A stretch of 51,213 nt of DNA, taken from Chryseobacterium sp. FP211-J200 (GTDB lineage Bacteria > Bacteroidota > Bacteroidia > Flavobacteriales > Weeksellaceae). Position numbers and translations under genes: made by a program. Each line of letters starts with the position of its first letter. The first letter of the stretch is position 1. Below are positions 34,151 through 44,157 of the stretch, in pieces. Location: positions 1 through 51,213 of the forward strand of contig NZ_LSHB01000007.1 in the NCBI RefSeq assembly GCF_001643375.1, in the 5' to 3' direction. The notes below the pieces were generated by a model. That model was not told the DNA's origin. It saw only the letters and a program-made list of their open reading frames with translations, and made no database searches.

Positions 34151-36028
34151 TTAAACTTCCAAATGCATTGCATCTTCCACTATCATTACCCGATATTCTA
34201 CGCCATCGATTGCTTTTGCTTTGATATTATTCTTTAGAACATCGGATAGATTATCCCAATATTTTCTTCCGTAGAAAGTGTAATTCTGTGGTGTGATCTC
34301 TACATCGACAGTTCTGATAAAACCTTCTCTAGGCTTATCACTGATCATAGTACCACGTCTGACCGTAATTTTTTTCAGTTCACTGTTCAGCATCATTTTG
34401 CAATAGTTTTTCACATCTTCTGCGGAAATGATCTTATCTCTGCTGGTGAGAGCATATTTGTAAGCAAGGATGGTATCGGACTGTTTTTTCTCTTCCGCAC
34501 CACCTGTAGTTTCCGTAATTAAGGTAATGACCTGAAGTTTCTTCTGAGAATTGAGATCTGTGCCAGGTCGAAGGCTATTTGCCAATGAAGCATGCGAGAT
34601 CCAGAATGAAGCATACGTATGGACCGAATTCTCCAAAGGTTCAATGATAACATAGTTGACGTCTTCCTTCAGTTCCTTGTTTGCCTGGTCTACTTTTTTC
34701 ATCAGGCCTTTCATTTTATCCGAGATCTCGCCCAAGACATCTTTCACTTTGTCCCTATTGATGATGGCAAAAGCCGCAACTTCATCTCTCAACAGCTCCA
34801 TGACATGTGACATCAGGTCTGTTGCATTACGTTGGGTAAAACGCTCCATACCACCTTTTCTCACTGTGAAAAGGCCCTTTTCAATCTCATCATTTGGAGT
34901 GAATGGTATTTCTGTATATCTTTTTCCTAAACCATCTACCACTTCTTCGACATACAGGAAAAATTCTTCTTCATTGGTTTCCATAGGAATGTTATTTCCC
35001 ATGATATCCAGATTGTATTCTGTTTTTTTCCAGCCACGATTGTAGACAGGAAAAGCATTTAGCACAAAAGAGAAATTCTCGAGGATCTCCGAGGTAAACT
35101 GTGGCGGAAATTCCATCTTGAGCCAAAGTATTTTTTTATTTCTGAATTGATCAAATGCCGAACTTCCATCATCTATATTTTCTGGAAGACCAGAAGACAA
35201 TTTTTTGAAAAGAGATGGGTAGATCCCACTGACCTCTATGAATTTATGGTGATACAGATTTTTGACATCCTGCTTGATCTTGTGCCGGATCGATTGCTCT
35301 TCAAAAATACCTTCATAACCTTCCGATTCAGCAGCTTCATTATAACTAATACCAGATGAGACCTGCAATGGAATATTATTGTGAAAAACCTTGATGTGAG
35401 GCAGAAGTCGATACACAAAATCTACTTTTTCATAAGTTGGATTGGAACAAAAAAGACTTATTTTCTCGGGAAACATTTCCGAACTGTAATGGCTGACATC
35501 TATACCAATAGTAATATTCCTATACTCAGAAACATCCTGTGAGATGCGCTGTATAGGAATTTTGTTAAGTTGTTCATCGATATGATAGACCGTACTTCCT
35601 GCAACCATCAAAATATTTTGTGCCCTCACAAGATTGATATTATCTACCGGCGTAAATGGAATCTCCACCTGTTTGTCTGACTGCGTCTTGCGAAAAGAAT
35701 TAAGATGCTTTTTAAAGAAAAATTCAGAGTGTTCCATCAGAATCTCCGTGTCTTCTTCAGGCGTACAGAATGCGATGGCATGCGAAGGCGTAGGATGTGT
35801 ATAATTGGTCGGCGTCAGCAACTTTGCCAAACGTTCGAGTATCCTGCCATTGACGGTCTGTATCTCGTTATTAGCTTTAAAAACTTCTGTACTAAAGGCA
35901 TCTATCAAAAGCTTCACAAATGGATCGAGAGATTGAATATTCTTCAGTCCCCAAAGTTTGGTGGCATTTTGAAGCATACGTGCTTTTATGACTTCTTTGG
36001 AAAAAGTCTGTTGTTGATCAAAATTCAT
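34151..36028 (-). CDS. tssF: T6SS baseplate wedge protein TssF
   Basis: 625 residues opening with the TssF-type head (EVIKARMLQNATKLWGLKNIQSLDPFVKLLIDAFSTEV, then ILERLAKLLTPTNYTHPTPSHAIA). Length and position between tssE and tssG fit the phage gp6-like baseplate component. No membrane segments. Confidence 0.9.
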   Translation of the reverse strand: MNFDQQQTFSKEVIKARMLQNATKLWGLKNIQSLDPFVKLLIDAFSTEVFKANNEIQTVNGRILERLAKLLTPTNYTHPTPSHAIAFCTPEEDTEILMEHSEFFFKKHLNSFRKTQSDKQVEIPFTPVDNINLVRAQNILMVAGSTVYHIDEQLNKIPIQRISQDVSEYRNITIGIDVSHYSSEMFPEKISLFCSNPTYEKVDFVYRLLPHIKVFHNNIPLQVSSGISYNEAAESEGYEGIFEEQSIRHKIKQDVKNLYHHKFIEVSGIYPSLFKKLSSGLPENIDDGSSAFDQFRNKKILWLKMEFPPQFTSEILENFSFVLNAFPVYNRGWKKTEYNLDIMGNNIPMETNEEEFFLYVEEVVDGLGKRYTEIPFTPNDEIEKGLFTVRKGGMERFTQRNATDLMSHVMELLRDEVAAFAIINRDKVKDVLGEISDKMKGLMKKVDQANKELKEDVNYVIIEPLENSVHTYASFWISHASLANSLRPGTDLNSQKKLQVITLITETTGGAEEKKQSDTILAYKYALTSRDKIISAEDVKNYCKMMLNSELKKITVRRGTMISDKPREGFIRTVDVEITPQNYTFYGRKYWDNLSDVLKNNIKAKAIDGVEYRVMIVEDAMHLEV

Positions 36029-36039
36029 GGTTTTTTGTT

Positions 36040-36480
36040 TTAATCGATGGACATTGGACTTAGAAATAACTCTGTAGAAAAGTTGAATCGCTCTCCTGTA
36101 GATTCCAATTTGGCGTTGATGCCAACTTTCACCTTTTTCTTCACCTCGCTGAAGCCTTTGGTCTCGTAACTGTGTTCTACGTAGTTGATATGTGCCTGTA
36201 CAATAGCATTCACAAGTCTGGGCTCATGTTCTGCAATCTGTCTTTGTAAACTGCTGACAAATAGATTTTCCCACATTGCGGGTGTGACACCATTGTCAAA
36301 TTCTACATTCCAGACATCGTTGCCGTAGTTTTCATCATATCTGTTCTCACCTTTTTTTGTGATAATAAGAAGCATGATATTTTGTGCGATACTCTCGGCA
36401 ATGTCGCAGGTTTCTATCTGGCCATTGCTGGTCATCATACTGGAAGGATTGAAAGGGATCTTGTAGTTTTGATTTTCCAT
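36040..36480 (-). CDS. tssE: T6SS baseplate protein TssE (gp25/gpW-like)
   Basis: 146 residues of the gp25-like family: SIAQNIMLLIITKKGENRYDENYGNDVWN carries the conserved ENR-and-YG signature. TssE starts sheath polymerisation on the baseplate. It lies 15 bases downstream of the lytic transglycosylase gene and 11 upstream of tssF. Confidence 0.9.
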   Translation of the reverse strand: MENQNYKIPFNPSSMMTSNGQIETCDIAESIAQNIMLLIITKKGENRYDENYGNDVWNVEFDNGVTPAMWENLFVSSLQRQIAEHEPRLVNAIVQAHINYVEHSYETKGFSEVKKKVKVGINAKLESTGERFNFSTELFLSPMSID

Positions 36481-36495
36481 GTTTGCGGTTTACTA

Positions 36496-37341
36496 TTAGT
36501 TTTTCAGAGAGCTGGTCAGTATTTTATTTTTGTTCATCAAAAAATTGACCATTAGATCCTTGGGTAAGTAAAAATCGCTTTCTCCCTTTTCATTAAGTTC
36601 TTGTTCCAACTTAGGATTCCAGGTCAAGATCTGTTCTTTATCGATCTCCAGCCAACTGGCAATTGCATCGATACTGAAAGCGCCATTTAGCTTTGTCTCA
36701 GCCAGATTTTCCTGTGAGGCGGAAAAATCAGATTTAAAAGGAACGAAAGCCTTTCGGTTGGCTGCAAAATTCCTGTAATCATTCAGCACCTGCTCCAGTT
36801 CTCCGGTGGCGTAGCTGGCATTCAGATATTTTTTGACATGATTTTGCGTTTCTGAAGGCAGATAAGGTGCAAAATCTGTGTACGCTCTAGAACCTGCCTT
36901 ATTCATCGCCTTTTGAATGTTACCTTCACCACAATTATACGCAGCGACCACCGTCACCCAATTTCCATATTTCTTGTATAGATTTTTCAGGGAAATGGCA
37001 GCGGTCTTGGTGCTTTTGTACATATCACTTCTGTTCGCATCTGTCAAACCATAATCATTGGCATGGCCACTCATAAACTGCCACAAACCTTTTGCTCCCG
37101 CATGAGAAACCTGGTTGTGGTCCAATCCCGATTCTATGACTGCAAGATTTTTTAGATGCCTCGGAATTCCTTTCTGCACAAAAGTATATTCAATGAAATC
37201 TACCAATTGTTTGTTGCTTTTTATAATGTTTTGGTACCTTTTTACGCTCTCTTTGGAAGTGTCGGAAGCCGTTAAACCTTGCGCACAAGTTAACGAACAG
37301 GAAATGACAAAGAACGTAACTGCCAAAAATTTCTTTCTCAT
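36496..37341 (-). CDS. Periplasmic lytic transglycosylase (MltD-like) with LysM-like tail
   Basis: 281 residues with a signal peptide (FLAVTFFVISCSLTCAQG). Residues about 45-185 are an SLT domain with catalytic-type Glu70 (AVIESGLDHNQVSHAGAKGLWQFM) and AAYNCGEGNI. Residues about 222-265 look like a LysM (IASWLEIDKEQILTWNPKL). It cleaves peptidoglycan strands and, from its place inside the baseplate operon, probably opens the cell's own wall for the secretion apparatus rather than acting as an effector. No immunity gene adjoins it. Confidence 0.87.
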   Translation of the reverse strand: MRKKFLAVTFFVISCSLTCAQGLTASDTSKESVKRYQNIIKSNKQLVDFIEYTFVQKGIPRHLKNLAVIESGLDHNQVSHAGAKGLWQFMSGHANDYGLTDANRSDMYKSTKTAAISLKNLYKKYGNWVTVVAAYNCGEGNIQKAMNKAGSRAYTDFAPYLPSETQNHVKKYLNASYATGELEQVLNDYRNFAANRKAFVPFKSDFSASQENLAETKLNGAFSIDAIASWLEIDKEQILTWNPKLEQELNEKGESDFYLPKDLMVNFLMNKNKILTSSLKN

Positions 37342-37402
37342 GGGTTATTGGTATATGTTTTAATTTTATTTCTGCGGTTTTATTTACTTATGTACAATGT
37401 TT

Positions 37403-38137
37403 TTAAATTGTTTCTTTCAAAGGATCTTTGAAAAAAGTATTGTAAAAATCAAAATAATGCAGCTTTTCAAGTTCTTTTCCTGTGGCATCATCCACAACAA
37501 CGACCACTCTTTCTACTTTTTTGTTCAAAGGATTTTCGTATTGTGGCCGATTAAATTCTATATACCAATACCGTTTTCCAATCTCTTCTTTTCTGCGGAT
37601 AATAACATAATCCTGCTCCCAATTGGTGTTGTCATTTATTACACCATCTATCGCTGTTTCTGCTTTGTAATCGTATTTTTTCTTGTATCTGGTGGCTATC
37701 TCGGTAATACTTTCAAAAGATGTATGCCAGTCTTTTTCGAAATCTGTGGTTTTTGTGAGTTGTCCCTGCTCATTGAATTCGTATAGTAATCCATAATCAC
37801 CATTATAGGTTTTGTTTTCAACTCCCTTAGATTTAATATTCCCATTTGCGTAATATTCTTTATATATATTGAACCAGCCTCGCTTTTTATATATTCTGTT
37901 ATATGAGTTTGAAAATTCAATTTTGTCACCATTAGAAATAGTTTCATAAACTATTTCATAAACTATTTCACTATTAGGCATAGTAGGTTGAATATCTGCC
38001 TTTTTAAGCTTAGAAAAGTTGAGCGTTTCAAAAGAATTATTTATTAACACTTTATTATTTTTTATATTACTTTGTGATTGACATTGAAAAAAACCTAATG
38101 AAATTATTATATGAAAAAGAAATTTTATTATTTTCAT
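37403..38137 (-). CDS. Putative immunity lipoprotein for the metallopeptidase effector
   Basis: 244 residues. The signal (FLFHIIISLGFFQC) has a weak lipobox at Cys19. The mature part includes a MORN-like beta segment (GWFNIYKEYYANGNIKSKGVENKTYNGDYGLLYEFNEQGQL) and a beta-rich C-terminal half (RYWYIEFNRPQYENP). The start overlaps the effector stop by 4 bases, coupling translation. Position, coupling and likely periplasmic location suggest immunity. The family is not recognised. Confidence 0.65.
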   Translation of the reverse strand: MKIIKFLFHIIISLGFFQCQSQSNIKNNKVLINNSFETLNFSKLKKADIQPTMPNSEIVYEIVYETISNGDKIEFSNSYNRIYKKRGWFNIYKEYYANGNIKSKGVENKTYNGDYGLLYEFNEQGQLTKTTDFEKDWHTSFESITEIATRYKKKYDYKAETAIDGVINDNTNWEQDYVIIRRKEEIGKRYWYIEFNRPQYENPLNKKVERVVVVVDDATGKELEKLHYFDFYNTFFKDPLKETI

Positions 38138-39596
38138 TCCGTTAATAATTTAGAATTTCTAAGTTTGTCCCATTGCCACTTCCAGGTGGCATATTTTTCC
38201 TTATGATCCAGGTTGGCATAGTCCATGACATTTTCAGTACGCATATATTCATAAAGGTAAGGCGTAGTTGCATTGATGTTTTCATTTTTACCGAAAGCGT
38301 GCCCCAAAGCAATGGCGTGCATCGCTTCGTGGGCGACATCTATATCACTAATCCCGTCGAACATAAAGCCCCTTTCTCCTCCTATGGGAGTACCGATCCT
38401 TGCAATAGGCACATTGTTTCCTTTATCGACTATAAAAGCCTTTTCTTTGAAAAAATACAATCTTAAATATTTATCATATTTTCCCGAGCCATCCGGCATT
38501 GGAAATTTTTGTTTGAGTTTTGAATCCATATAATCGGAAAATTTTGTCCCGCGAATGTTTCCGGACATATTAATGCTTGTTCCATCTGTTACAGTCGGTA
38601 AGCGTAAATCTGTATTGGGTGTTTTATCACTATTTAAAGTAATCTTTAAAGTTATTTCTTCACTAATGTTAATCTTTATTAAAGATTCCAAAAGATAAAT
38701 TTCTAAATTTGATTTACCTTTAATAATTCCAGTATTTTCGTTTTTGTTTCTTATACTAGCATTAACTTTTACACAAACCACATTCAATTTTTTAACTATA
38801 TTCGGATACAATTTCAAAAACCCTGCTTCTTTATCATCACAAAGCACCTTTATGGTTTGTGCTGTATTAATATCTTTGATTACTTTTATTTTTACTTCAT
38901 CTTCCAGCTTGTAGTCATCATCTTTATCAATTGTTATTTTGGCATAATGGGTATTTTTTGCAGGGTCTGCTTTCTCGTTTTCTGTTCCTTTGCCCTGTTT
39001 TGTAGATATTTCGCATAATGTTTTATCATAAGCAATTACCAATTCCTTAGGAAGGTTTTTCTTGTCCTTTAGCTGTACCCGTAATGACAATGTAACTTCT
39101 TTGTCTTTTTCCACACAAAGCCAGCTTGCAAAATAATCTGTAGGTTTCTTATCTTTCAGCAGCCACGGAACTTTATAAACAGGATTGGAGTATTCTTTTT
39201 TCAATTTGTCATACATAGAAACAGATTTTGTAAACGTAGAAAGTGTGGCATTGGATTCTCCTGTATTGTTTCCAGAGGGGTATGTGTCGTATGTACCCAC
39301 AATATCTCTATATTTACTTCTCCGGGCAGTCCGCTGTCACCTATTCTCATCCAGTCAAAACCATAGTCTTTTCCTTTCCAGTCTTTCATGGGACGGAAAT
39401 GTACTATTGCATCTGCAAAAATATCTATTTCAGCAATTGGAGGGTCTTTAGGTTCTCCGTAACTTACTCCTTTTCCAACACCGGTTTCAGTAACTTCTTT
39501 TCCCGCAGTTGTAATAATACTCTCATTAGAATACATACTATGACCACCCCGGGAAATTTTAGTATAAGTGCCTTTTATGATTATAGTTCTGCTCAT
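38134..39596 (-). pseudogene. T6SS metallopeptidase effector gene, split by a frameshift
   Basis: Two overlapping frames form one gene. The first (start 39596) encodes about 90 residues of an N-terminal domain (VHFRPMKDWKGKDYGFDWMRIGDSGLPGEV). The second (open to 38134) carries on as YRDIVGTYDTYPSGNNTG and ends in a zinc-metallopeptidase domain with HEAMHAIALGH (H324, E325, H328, H334 counted from the internal ATG at 39300) and a Met-turn-like NVMDYA. Adding one A to the AAA at 39313-39315 (minus strand) joins them into about 487 aa. I recall the GFDWMRIGD head from Bacteroidota T6SS toxins. As sequenced the effector is broken, unless the indel is an error or the frame is switched on purpose. 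Confidence 0.8.
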
Positions 39597-39648
39597 ATTA
39601 TTGTGTTTTTATTCGCTACTAAAATATATCTCAGAAAAAAAATAAATT

Positions 39649-42132
39649 TTATTTAATTTCCCAAGACGGTTCCTGATTTTCGCTATTCCAGCCTACATTG
39701 ATGGTTTGTCCCGATTTTACTTCCTCGCGAACGATTTTTTTAGATATTGGTCTGGCTAATTGTGCTCTGATAACGCCGGAAATCTGACGTGCACCATATT
39801 TGCTGCTGAAGCCATTCAGTGCCAGATTTTTTATCGCTTCATCACTGATATTAAAATCAATTCCAAGTCTTGTTAACGCTTTTCTCAATGATTTCAACTG
39901 AATACTGAAGATCTTTTCCGCCATATTTTCGTTGATTGGCGCAAACGGAATGATCTCAGTTATTCTCGCCAAAAACTCAGGTCTGAATCTTCCCGATTCT
40001 GTCATTATTTTCATTAAATTTTTTGAAGTAGGGATTTCATTTTTCTCAAAATGTTTCACGATTTCCTCACTTCCGATATTTGAAGTGAATAATATTAATG
40101 AATTGCTGAAATCGCCTTCTTTTCCCAGTTTATCGTGCACTTTTCCCTCGTCCATAATCTGTAAGAAAACGTCGAACACGGAAGTATGTGCTTTCTCTAT
40201 TTCATCAAAGAGAACAACTGAGTAAGGTTGCTGGCGGATTTTATTAACCAACATTCCACCTTCCTCATAACCGACATATCCCGGAGGCGCACCATAAAGT
40301 AGTGCAGCCGAATGTTCTTCTTTAAACTCTGACATATCGAAACGAATCATTGCAGATTCATCATTAAATAATAATTCAGCAATAGATTTTGCTAATTCGG
40401 TTTTTCCTGTTCCCGTTGGTCCTAATAAGAAAAATGATCCAATTGGTTGTCCCGGTTTGTTGAGTCCGCTTCGGTTTTCTACAATGGCGTCGGAAAGAAT
40501 TTTCAAAGCGTGGTCCTGTCCTACTACTCTTTTGATGAGCATTTCCTCCATATTTAGGAGTTTTTCTTTTTCTTTAGCCTGAATTTTTCCAATCGGAATT
40601 CCAGTTTTAGCGGCCATTACTGCGGCTAATTCCAATTTACCAACTTTTTCTCGTTTGATGGATGCCAATTGAATCAATTCTTCAAATGTAGAATCGATTA
40701 TTTTTTTTATCTGACCAATTTCCATGGACGTTTCCAAAGTGTGTTGCTCAGAAAGAGAACCCCATAAAATTGGACTTAATTTATTTTGAAGCAGATTGAA
40801 ATTCCAGATCAACTCATCTACCAAAAGCGGATCATTCTCATCACTCTCAGCAATGATCTGGTCGTAATTGTCTTTCCATGTCTTCAGTTCTGTTTCGGAA
40901 AGTTCGTCCAGCATTTTGATGGAAGCCATCGTCCTGTCTAATAAATCGATGGCAGAATCTGGTAGTTTTTTTCCTTTGGAATAACGCTTTGCAAGGCTGA
41001 CACAGTCCGCAAGAGCACTTCTGTCTACTTCAACCTTATGATGATTTTTGTAACCGTCCAAAAGAACATCGATCATTTTGACGCAGGTGATATCATCAGG
41101 TTCTTCTACATTCAAAACTTCAAATCTTCTATCGAAGGCGCGTTCTGGTTCAATGATCTTGCGATATTCCTCCTGAGTGGTCGCACCAATGACAGTGATC
41201 TCACCTCTTGCCAATTCAGGCTTCAGAAGGTTGGCTACATTTCCCGCACTTCCCTTGCTGTCAAGTAAAGAATGGATCTCGTCTATAAAAAGAACAGCTT
41301 TATTAATATTCTTACATTCGTTGATCACCTTCTTCAATCGGTCTTCAATCTCGCCTTTGTAAGATGTTCCTGCAAGTAATGAGCCTGTATCCAATTCCAA
41401 CAAAGTGGCTTCCTTAAGCATCTCCGGAACATTCCCTCTGTTGATCTCGATAGCAAAACCTTCCAACAATGCTGTTTTACCAACACCTGGTTCTCCTACG
41501 ATGATCACATTGGGTTTTGTGCGGCGGCAAAGAATCTCGACCAACATCCTCAGTTCTTTATCGCGGCCAACGATATCATCAAGCTTTCCGTCTCGGGCTT
41601 GAGCAGTTTTGTCTACACAATAGCTTTTGATCGCTGGAAATGAATTTTTATTTGGAGTGGAATTTCCTGTCAATTGACTCTCCTGAAAACTAACTTTCTT
41701 GTCTTCTCCTCGAAAAACATTCAGGATCTCGTGTTCCCGAAGTGGGAAAGATTTCAGTTCCTGAACAGTGTAGGCGATGTTCGGTTTTGCGATGGCTGCT
41801 AGTAGACAAAGCGGCGTGATCTCATCCAAACCAAGTTTCAGCCTAATGTCATCTGCCTCGTCTAAGATAAGATTGATATTATCATCTTTTGAAACATCAT
41901 CTGTACGATGAGCTGTCTTGGGAATCTCTTCGATTCGAACTTCTGCCCATTCATGAATGTAGCCTGGATCTTTATCTAAATTGATGAGAAAATCCTTCAG
42001 TCCGAAATCGTTGTGTAAAAGTGCTTGTAAAAGATGGGAAGCTCCATATTGTGAATTGTGATTTTCTCTTGCCAAGGATTGTGCAATATGAAAGACTTCT
42101 TTAATGGTTTCATTGGTTATTAATACACTCAT
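39649..42132 (-). CDS. tssH: T6SS sheath-recycling AAA+ ATPase TssH (ClpV)
   Basis: A ClpB/ClpV-type protein of 827 aa from the ATG at 42132 (MSVLITNETIKEVF); nine extra codons upstream are unlikely. It has an N-terminal Clp repeat domain, a first AAA+ module (Walker A GEPGVGKT, Walker B VLFIDEIHSLL), a shortened middle region and a second AAA+ module (GPTGTGKTEL, VLFDEIEKAH), then the C-terminal D2-small domain. ClpV takes apart contracted TssB/TssC sheaths. It is the first gene of the minus-strand structural operon. Confidence 0.93.
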   Translation of the reverse strand: MSVLITNETIKEVFHIAQSLARENHNSQYGASHLLQALLHNDFGLKDFLINLDKDPGYIHEWAEVRIEEIPKTAHRTDDVSKDDNINLILDEADDIRLKLGLDEITPLCLLAAIAKPNIAYTVQELKSFPLREHEILNVFRGEDKKVSFQESQLTGNSTPNKNSFPAIKSYCVDKTAQARDGKLDDIVGRDKELRMLVEILCRRTKPNVIIVGEPGVGKTALLEGFAIEINRGNVPEMLKEATLLELDTGSLLAGTSYKGEIEDRLKKVINECKNINKAVLFIDEIHSLLDSKGSAGNVANLLKPELARGEITVIGATTQEEYRKIIEPERAFDRRFEVLNVEEPDDITCVKMIDVLLDGYKNHHKVEVDRSALADCVSLAKRYSKGKKLPDSAIDLLDRTMASIKMLDELSETELKTWKDNYDQIIAESDENDPLLVDELIWNFNLLQNKLSPILWGSLSEQHTLETSMEIGQIKKIIDSTFEELIQLASIKREKVGKLELAAVMAAKTGIPIGKIQAKEKEKLLNMEEMLIKRVVGQDHALKILSDAIVENRSGLNKPGQPIGSFFLLGPTGTGKTELAKSIAELLFNDESAMIRFDMSEFKEEHSAALLYGAPPGYVGYEEGGMLVNKIRQQPYSVVLFDEIEKAHTSVFDVFLQIMDEGKVHDKLGKEGDFSNSLILFTSNIGSEEIVKHFEKNEIPTSKNLMKIMTESGRFRPEFLARITEIIPFAPINENMAEKIFSIQLKSLRKALTRLGIDFNISDEAIKNLALNGFSSKYGARQISGVIRAQLARPISKKIVREEVKSGQTINVGWNSENQEPSWEIK

Positions 42133-42945
42133 ATAATAGAATTTATTCTGTGTTGTCAATTAGTTCTAGTCTTATAAAATACAGATACCCTTTGAAATTT
42201 CTAATGTTTTACCTAAATAAAAGATAGATAACCAATAGAAACACGATTCAGTTCCCTAAATCTCAATAAAAATGATGCCACACTTATTATTCCTAAAATT
42301 AACAATTGTTAAAAAAAATATTTAAACAAAAATTTAACCTTTTGAAAAACATAAAAAAACCTCGAACCACAACGAAGTTTCACTGATTAAAAATAAATTC
42401 ACATCACTGAATTACAAATACTTAAACCCAAATGAGACAACCAGCGATAATGTGAATTGAATATTAATGCTATTGAAATATAAAGTTGTGATTGATGGTC
42501 AAACCTACAATTTTTAAAAAAACATTTTTTATTGGCAAAATTTTTGCTTTTTATTTTTTCGATATCATTTCAGTTATAAAATTATCATATTTAAAGAAAA
42601 ATTAATAATCTCTTAAAACCTGTTCAATGATTTTATCTAATAACCTACTATACCATTTCTTCACTACCCTTTGTGCTCGCATCAGAGCAAAGGCACCTCC
42701 ACTCCATTTTTCGTACGCAAGGTCTATGGCCTCATCTGGCGAACTTGCGAGATTCAAGTCCCACCGTTTTTAGTAGATATTACACCTTTCATTAATTTCA
42801 GTCCAGACAGATACTGATAAAATATTGCATTGCAAATATCTCTCAAATTGAAACTTGAAGGTCAATCCGATTGTATCTGATTACAATTATTCTTTATTTC
42901 AGCGAACATATTTTTCATAAGACCAAACATTGACAAATATCTAAT
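42133..42945. other. Long divergent intergenic region between tssH and the LuxR-type regulator
   Basis: About 800 bases that must hold the promoters of both arms of the T6SS. I find no copy of the tssD palindrome and no strong TAnnTTTG. The only distinctive element is a less AT-rich patch at 42602-42772 with a 55-codon open frame on the minus strand. The rest is very AT-rich. Confidence 0.5.
42602..42772 (-). pseudogene. Possible gene remnant or very small protein
   Basis: On the minus strand an open frame of about 55 codons runs from just after a TAA to a TAA at 42602-42604. It reads WDLNLASSPDEAIDLAYEKW, then GGAFALMRAQRVVKKWYSRL and an end of LLDKIIEQVLRDY. Composition is protein-like and amphipathic, and the DNA is less AT-rich than its flanks. 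It has no upstream ATG; an internal ATG would give 25 residues. It may be the tail of a lost gene. Family unknown. Confidence 0.35.
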
Positions 42946-43617
42946 ATGTACAGTAACTCTACAAAAGCAACAAGATTTTCGATTGCGGAAAATGATTTCT
43001 ACTTCAAGCAGTTTCTCGTAAAAATGCTTTTGGAAAATCCCTTGTTCTCTATTGTCAATGATTGCAACAATGGAAACGAGCTAATCAACAGGTTGTATAG
43101 AAAACAGGAAGACATCTTTATCATCAATCTATTCATGCCCATATTGAGTGGTATCGAAGCTATCAAATATATCCGCCAAAGTAACAAGGACATCCCGATA
43201 CTCACCTACTCTACTACTTACCAGGAAGATATGGCTGCAACGATCAGCGACATCCCCAACACCTTTTACTGCCAAAAGAACAGCATCATTATAAAAGATA
43301 TCCTAAGAAATTGCATTCTCAGTAAAAACTCAGATTACGAAGAATATAAAAAAGAATGGGCCTCGCAGGAAGATGTTGTGAAAAATTATATGGACCGCCA
43401 AAAGAAACAGCAGGAAGAACTGAACGTGACGGAGATCCAGATCATCAAACTTTGTTACGAAGGTTTTAGCAATAAGGAAATTGGCGACAGGATCAATCTC
43501 AGCACCAGAACAATTGACACATATGTCAATAGGCTTACCGAAAAACTGGGACTTAAAAGTAAACTGGACCTAGCGAGATTTTGTGTGGAAAACGGATATT
43601 ATAACTCTAGTATTTAA
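42946..43617 (+). CDS. LuxR/NarL-type regulator with degenerate receiver domain
   Basis: 223 residues: an N-terminal receiver-like domain (about 8-120) and a C-terminal LuxR-type helix-turn-helix (about 158-216, LNVTEIQIIKLCYEGFSNKEIGDRINLSTRTIDTYVNRL). The usual phospho-acceptor Asp is Asn61 in IFIINLFMPILSG, while the acidic pocket (AEND), Thr/Ser (LTYST) and Lys111 remain. It is probably not controlled by phosphorylation, and no histidine kinase adjoins. It heads the plus-strand T6SS arm, 5 bases before the next gene, and is the best candidate to bind the GTAGTA palindromes. Confidence 0.85.
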   Translation: MYSNSTKATRFSIAENDFYFKQFLVKMLLENPLFSIVNDCNNGNELINRLYRKQEDIFIINLFMPILSGIEAIKYIRQSNKDIPILTYSTTYQEDMAATISDIPNTFYCQKNSIIIKDILRNCILSKNSDYEEYKKEWASQEDVVKNYMDRQKKQQEELNVTEIQIIKLCYEGFSNKEIGDRINLSTRTIDTYVNRLTEKLGLKSKLDLARFCVENGYYNSSI

Positions 43618-43622
43618 AAGAA

Positions 43623-44156
43623 ATGGCTTCACACGGACAAAAAAAACTTAATAACGATGACGTAAGAAATGGGATCTTACGCTTCGTTTTTTCGTTCTGT
43701 ATTTTACTAACGTTCAGCTTCCTGACCGTATTCTTATTTTTCAAAAGCGCCAAGATACAGAAAGAACAGATACACAAGGAACTCAATGATTATAAAAGTG
43801 TTCTCAGCAGAAATGAACTCCTAAAGATAAAGATGGATACGATCTACTACAAAATGTCTCTACTGAACTCCAATAAAGTTGAAAACGACATTTTCCTTCG
43901 GAACTCCATCTTGGAAGATCTGCGGGACACCAAAAATATCATGGGCGAAGACAGCGCAAGATCATTCAAACAATACGCAACATTGACAAAGAATATCGGA
44001 AAAATGACAGTCTTCAAAAATGAGCTTATCAATATTACCGCAAAAGAACAGAATGCGCTTCGAAGCTTGAACGAATGCATGGAAAAAGTCGGAAAAATGA
44101 CTGTAAAAATGAAAAACAGTGAACCAGGAGGTAAAATCGCCAAAAAATTAAAATAA
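43623..44156 (+). CDS. Single-pass membrane protein of the T6SSiii envelope complex
   Basis: 177 residues with one N-terminal transmembrane helix (FVFSFCILLTFSFLTVFLFF) and a long helical, coiled-coil-prone periplasmic part (KEQIHKELNDYKSVLSRNELLKIK). The topology is that of a trans-envelope complex subunit. It starts right after the regulator and ends one base before the TssO-like gene. It may be TssO or an additional subunit; I cannot decide between these from sequence alone. Confidence 0.65.
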   Translation: MASHGQKKLNNDDVRNGILRFVFSFCILLTFSFLTVFLFFKSAKIQKEQIHKELNDYKSVLSRNELLKIKMDTIYYKMSLLNSNKVENDIFLRNSILEDLRDTKNIMGEDSARSFKQYATLTKNIGKMTVFKNELINITAKEQNALRSLNECMEKVGKMTVKMKNSEPGGKIAKKLK

Positions 44157-44157
44157 A

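Noticed and set aside
36496-37341. Lytic transglycosylase as a third effector
   Set aside because: It has its own export signal, no adjacent overlapping immunity gene, and sits inside the baseplate operon; a self-wall remodelling role is more likely.
42731-42762. tRNA T-arm-like hairpin (ACTTG, 7-base loop, CAAGT)
   Set aside because: No acceptor, D or anticodon stems can be built around it; the stretch reads better as part of a protein-like frame on the minus strand.
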